Source of the DNA: Pyxicephalus adspersus
Taxonomy: Eukaryota; Chordata; Amphibia; Anura; Pyxicephalidae
Direction: 5' to 3'
Assembly (NCBI RefSeq): GCF_032062135.1
Contig: NC_092862.1
Location: forward strand, 63,371,163-63,435,162
Length of the DNA stretch: 64,000 bases
Part shown: one piece after another, positions 51,601 to 57,358 of the stretch
How positions within the stretch are numbered: position 1 is the first letter of the stretch
Layout: each line of letters starts with the position of its first letter
Translations under genes and position numbers: made by a program
The notes under the pieces: generated by a model
The model's input: only the letters and a program-made list of their open reading frames with translations
Database searches by the model: none
What the model was told of the DNA's origin: nothing

Positions 51601-54600
51601 TACAGAAATTTATGCTGTTGGAAGCTCTGAGTGTAAGAGATGTTTGGCATCTTGATATTCCAACAAGCATTTTATATATATAGCTCACCTTTGTGTTTGT
51701 GGTATTGGCCACTTTAAAGAGGGATAAGTATTGTCAGATGGATTTACCCTTACAACCTCATAAAATATCACATTACCCCAATAATATATTGTCACATAAA
51801 AGTAATAGGAAATATGTAGCATAAAAATTATAAAATATACCAACTTTACAAACAGCTTCTGAACATGGTGACTAGATAAGGATGCAATCACAATCCTTCC
51901 GACAAGATCTGGGTAACACTGATCCAAAATCTTACTAGAAGATTCTCCTTCACTGCACTAACTACAGAATTCCATCCAAATGAGTCCACAGGCCACACCT
52001 AACTAGACTGTTGAGTGGGGCACCAATCTCAAACATTTACCAATGTGGCCCTTTCCAAACCCACAGGGAGTTACCTAAACTTTTATTCTTGTGGTCTTAA
52101 TGAAACAGTGAATATTCAGACTCATGGCAGTTTCAAATTAAGATCATTACTGAAGAAACATAATACAAGACTCAGAAACATTCTTGAACAGTTCAGACGA
52201 TTATCAATATTTTAGGGAACTCTTTCTTTACAGAAAACAATATGGGACACTCTATCCACTATCAGTCACCTTACTCCCATATCTCATGTTAGACTATATT
52301 CAGAACCTGGAGGAGTATGGCAGGATACTACCCTAGGAGTAAAGTGTAACACCAGTCCTCTACATGGTCAAGATGTAATCTCCCAAGGAAAACAAAAAGA
52401 CCTTCTCTTCCCTCACTTTATGCTGTCAGGAAAACCTCATTAAAACTTGCCCAATTACCCCTTACAGGTGCATGGAAGTACAAATAAGACCAAACATATT
52501 CAGGGGAATTTGATGCTCATTTAGGTATCTAAATATATTGGGCCTTCAATTCACTAATATTATATTAAATATGGAAAGATATTAAAAAATGGTGCCTTAT
52601 GTTCAGCCCTAACATGCATACGTTTCTGTACTATGTTTTTTAGTTTCCATTTCATTATTTTGTTTTAAAAATATATCTTGATTTAAAGTAAAAAAACATT
52701 GAAAACACATTTTAGTATGTAAAAAATAGTAGTACATTACCTTCACATATCTTCTGTTGCATTGTTTCTTTAATCCTATCTATTGTGGTGTAGTCCTCTG
52801 CATACAGAACATAGTCTGTGGAGGGACTATTGGCTATCGCCACAAGCTCGGACTTAGTTATTTCAGAGCCAACTCCCACTGCAAACATAATGATATTCTG
52901 TGCCCTGGCTTCTGCAGCAATCTCCACCACATCATCCTGAGACTTGCCATCTGTGACCACAATTGCGATCTTGTTCTTGGTAAGGTTAGGCCTTTTGGAA
53001 GAGGGAAACACATTCTCTGTGGCAAATTTAATGGCCCGACCTGTCTGGGTATTACCTCCCAGATATTTCATGCTTTTCAGTGCATTAATAAGTTGCTGGT
53101 TTGTCCGATGTTGTCCAAGTGGAAATTCTAGTCTTGGTGCATCGCTGTATTGAACCACAGCCACTTGACTGTAAGCAGGTCCAATATCAAAGCTGCTTGT
53201 GATGTTTATCAACCAGTTCTTTGCTGTGTCAAAATCTGCATAACCTACGCTCCAGGAGCCATCCACAATAAATACTAAATCATTCACCGCAGTCCTGCAA
53301 CCTGTTAACATAAAAGCACAAATATTTTAATTTCCAATAATATCCAATGACACTTTTATTTTTACACAATACTAAAAATTATTTGGGTTTCCAAAGGTCT
53401 GAAAATTTCAAAAGATCTTCAACTGAAGTTCTGGAAGGTATGGCCATTCCTATCTACCTGTGCGTGTCCTAACACCAAATATTATGGTGGAAAGTTTTCA
53501 TAATGGTCCTAACAAACTTAAAAACTCAGAAACTCAAACTTTCCAAACATGCCAAAAACTGAAGTATCTGTTTTTTGGCAGATTGACCATTTAATGTGTT
53601 AGGTTGTACAATATTGACTTCTTTCTATCATGTTTGTTTTGTTTTTGGCCCAAAAAATCAAAGTGTCAAAGGGACTAAACACTCAATGTTTTTCCACAGA
53701 AATAACACCCCACGATTCCTTAGGATTTCCCGAATCATTTATTGTGTTCCAGGAAGGATGAAAACATAAACTTAACTTTCCCATACTTTGCATAGTTTTG
53801 ATTTTTGGGCCCATACTTGTCTTAGTACCTAAAACTCTGTACCTGACTTCACTAATATAGACTCCAAAATTACCTGGACACTCATAAAGTATATTTAGGA
53901 AACATGAACATAACAAATTCCATCTCATATTATAATGTCTGCCTTATGATATTATTCAGTAAATCAAAATATTACTTGAAAAGAATGAACCATATCTTAT
54001 TTTTTCTATTGTAATCTGTCCCCTTATTCCTATTTGGCAATAGAATAGCTGGCCCTCCACTCACAAATGTCATTAAATAGGAAATTAACTTTGGGAGATT
54101 CACCCAAAAAGAGAGGCAGAGGGTAAAAATCTTATAATTATGATTGTTCATGGTCTTCCTGCAGTTGGTCTTTTCTTAGTACTGACTTAACATTCCTTGT
54201 TCCGCTCTCTGCCTCTGTGTGGAAACCATCTTGGTATAGGCCACGTTTGCTCCCTAATGTCAGAGCCTCCTAAACTCAGAATTTTCACTTTACATAAAAG
54301 GGTAAACAATCCTTTTATGTTAAGTAAAAATTCTGTTTGTTAATTTTTTCAGTGCAAGATCCTTTTTATTTAAAAAAAAAGGGTGCAGCACCGCCGCCTA
54401 ATTCTCAAGCTCCTAGGCGATGGAGAATGAATAGAAGCCTCCCAGGATACCTACATCACACATCCCGGGAGGCTCCTTCTACGCATGGCCAAGCATCTTG
54501 GGCATGCGCAGAAGGAGCGCTTTCATCAAAAAGGAAAAAAATTCCCGAAGACGGATGCCAGGACGACGCGGGACCCAACAAAAGAGACCTCTGGACCAAT

Positions 54601-57311
54601 CGACTGCTCTGTGGGATTGAAGGTGGGTGTATTTTTTTGGGGACTTTTGAGTTTACTTCCTCTTTAAGTACAGCAGTACAGTGGTAACATCACCAAATCG
54701 TATTCCAAATCCTCTAAGCAGTAACAGGCCTCCATATACAGTTATGGGGTACATTCACATACAGGTAGTGCTCTAGTGCAATAATTACAAAAAGTCATTT
54801 TTAAGGGAATGATTAGGCACAAATAAAACTTCTAGATGTTTCCTACAACATAACATTTTTTTCTGAATTCAGTTTCACAATAAATGGTAGAATTTCAGGC
54901 AATATAAAGCAATATACCTCTTAGATATATAAATTATGTCCTTCTGTACAAATTTTTCAAATACCATTTACTATCAATTAAATAGTAAGAATGCACTGTC
55001 TGTGTATGATAAGAATCCCCTTTCTTCTGGTGGTCAATTTCTGGAACCAGCCAGCTTAGTCTATACAGACTGTTTCCCCAGCGTTTAACCTGAGGCTTTT
55101 AAAGCCCATGTTTGATGTCCCCATGCATTCCAATAGGCTAATCTACACCAGGACGTTTCCTTCAGGCACGTTTTTGAGCGTTATCTTAAACGTTGCTTGC
55201 AACGTTCAAAAAATTTAAATGCTGGATAAACGCATGAAAACTCTTGAAAACGCTTCCGTTGAACTCAATGGAGGCTTTTTCAAGCGTTTTTAAGCTTTTA
55301 TGAAAGCTTCCATTGAAAACAATGGGGGCTTTTATAAACGTTTTTAGTAGGACTTTGGACTCTGGAAGCCCCCTTTAATTAAGGAGACTCCCAGATCTCC
55401 ACCTCCCCACCCTGGGGAATGAGTACAGGGGTACATAAAACCCCTTACTCATTCCCTGAAAGGGTTAAAATATGTGTAAAAAATTGGACGAGGCTTTATT
55501 GTTAAATTATTTTATTAAATGTGTGTGTGCTTGTGTAACCAAACTTTTTTTTTTCTACAGGTTATCCCAATGACAGGAGGATTTCCAGGGTTGCAATGAG
55601 CGGAGGCCTGGGAATCCTCCTGACAGTGAGGGATTGCAGGGCACTAGGGGTTAAATGAGGACAAGCCTCTCCATTCACCCCTAGTGCTCTGTGATTGGCT
55701 GAGATTTTACGTTTCTCAGCCATTCGGCACTAAACATGAATGGGGAGACTTGTGCCCATTCATCTCTAGTGCTCTGTGATTGGCTGAGAAATAGGAAACC
55801 CTGATGACAGCTCAAGCATCATCAGGATTTTCCTTTCCTTGGCCAATCAGGGTGCAGAGCAGTTTACTATGCTGACAGCTCCACTCCCCTGATCACTCGC
55901 GCAGCCCTAGAGGAGGTGTGACATGTATTACATATACAGAACATATGTCACACCTCCTCTAGGGCTGCGGGAGTGATCAGGTGCTCATTTCTCAACTGGA
56001 CTATGGGAAGATCCTCTTCTCTGGCATCCCTTTTTTCAGACTCTTTCCTCTACAATCTGTCATAAATGCTGTGGCTAGACTTGTTTATCCTTCCCTTCTG
56101 ATCTGCTGCCTCATTTTGCCAGTCCTTACACTGGGCTCCAAGAATCTAATTCAACACACTGTGTTTTGCTTTAAAATCATTCCACAGTTCTTGTCCCACC
56201 TACATTTCCATTCTGATACACTCCCAGCTCCCTCCCTTCGCTCCTCTAATGACCTACCAATGACTTCCCCACTCAACACCTCTTCCCATGCATGGCTAAA
56301 AGACTTCTCTAGAGCTGCACCCACTCTCTGTGACTTCCTTCCTCCTATTAGGCTTGTTCCTGCTCTGTCTCCTAACCCATTACCAATAAGCCACCATTTT
56401 GCATGCCCCTCCTATTGTGTACTCTACTTCCCAACCTCTTAGATTGTAAGCTCTTTTGGAAAGGGTTCTCTCCTTGTGTGTCATTGTTTGTATTTTCTGT
56501 CATTTGCATTCCTTATTTAATACTATAACAGCAATGCATATTATGTTGGTGCTTTTTAACCACCTAGCCGGTATGCCCGTACGAAGGTCGGGCAAAAAAA
56601 AATGGCTAGGATGGTTAACCCCGTAATTTTGTCACATCCTTACCTCCCTACAATTTAAAAAAAAAATTTCATGAAAAACAGTGGATCACTTTTGGTACAG
56701 AAATCTAGACCTCAGTGTAACGCTCAGGTGGTTAAGTAAAGAATATAATTAATAATAACGATAATAATATAATAATAATACAAGTAATCCCCGGGTTACA
56801 TACAAGATAGGGACTGTAGGTTATTTCTTAAGTTGAATTTGTAGGTAAGTCAGAACATTTTAATAAATGCAATTAGGACAGATGTTTGTCTCAACATATT
56901 ATTAGGCAGCATGGTGTCATTTACTGTATAAAATCCTCATTGTAAGTTAACCACAAACAAAGCAAAAAAAAAAAAAAAAGCTTTATGGAGCCTAGACATT
57001 TATTATATTCTGGAGCAAGCTGTGCTTTGATATGCAAAAAGAAACAACTGCAGAGTTTGTCTTCATCATTAAAGAGTTGCAAGAAGCTGCAACAGGAGCT
57101 CACCACCTTAGCTGTGTTTAGCAAAAAAATTATTATGCAATTCATGCAAACTGCCCCCTCCCCCCATCAACCCTTTGTCCTGCACACGAGTGAGCAGGGA
57201 AGCCCCATTCACATCTAGGAGTCATCCGTATGTCGGATGACCTAACTCAGGGACTACCTGTATCTGAATTTCAGTGTTTTTTAAAATGTGTTTTTAAAAC
57301 TTTTGCCTTTA

Positions 57312-57358
<47 letters not shown>

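Noticed and set aside
54337..54687. 116-codon plus-strand frame
   Set aside because: Lies in a GC-rich probable MITE core and has no recognisable domain.
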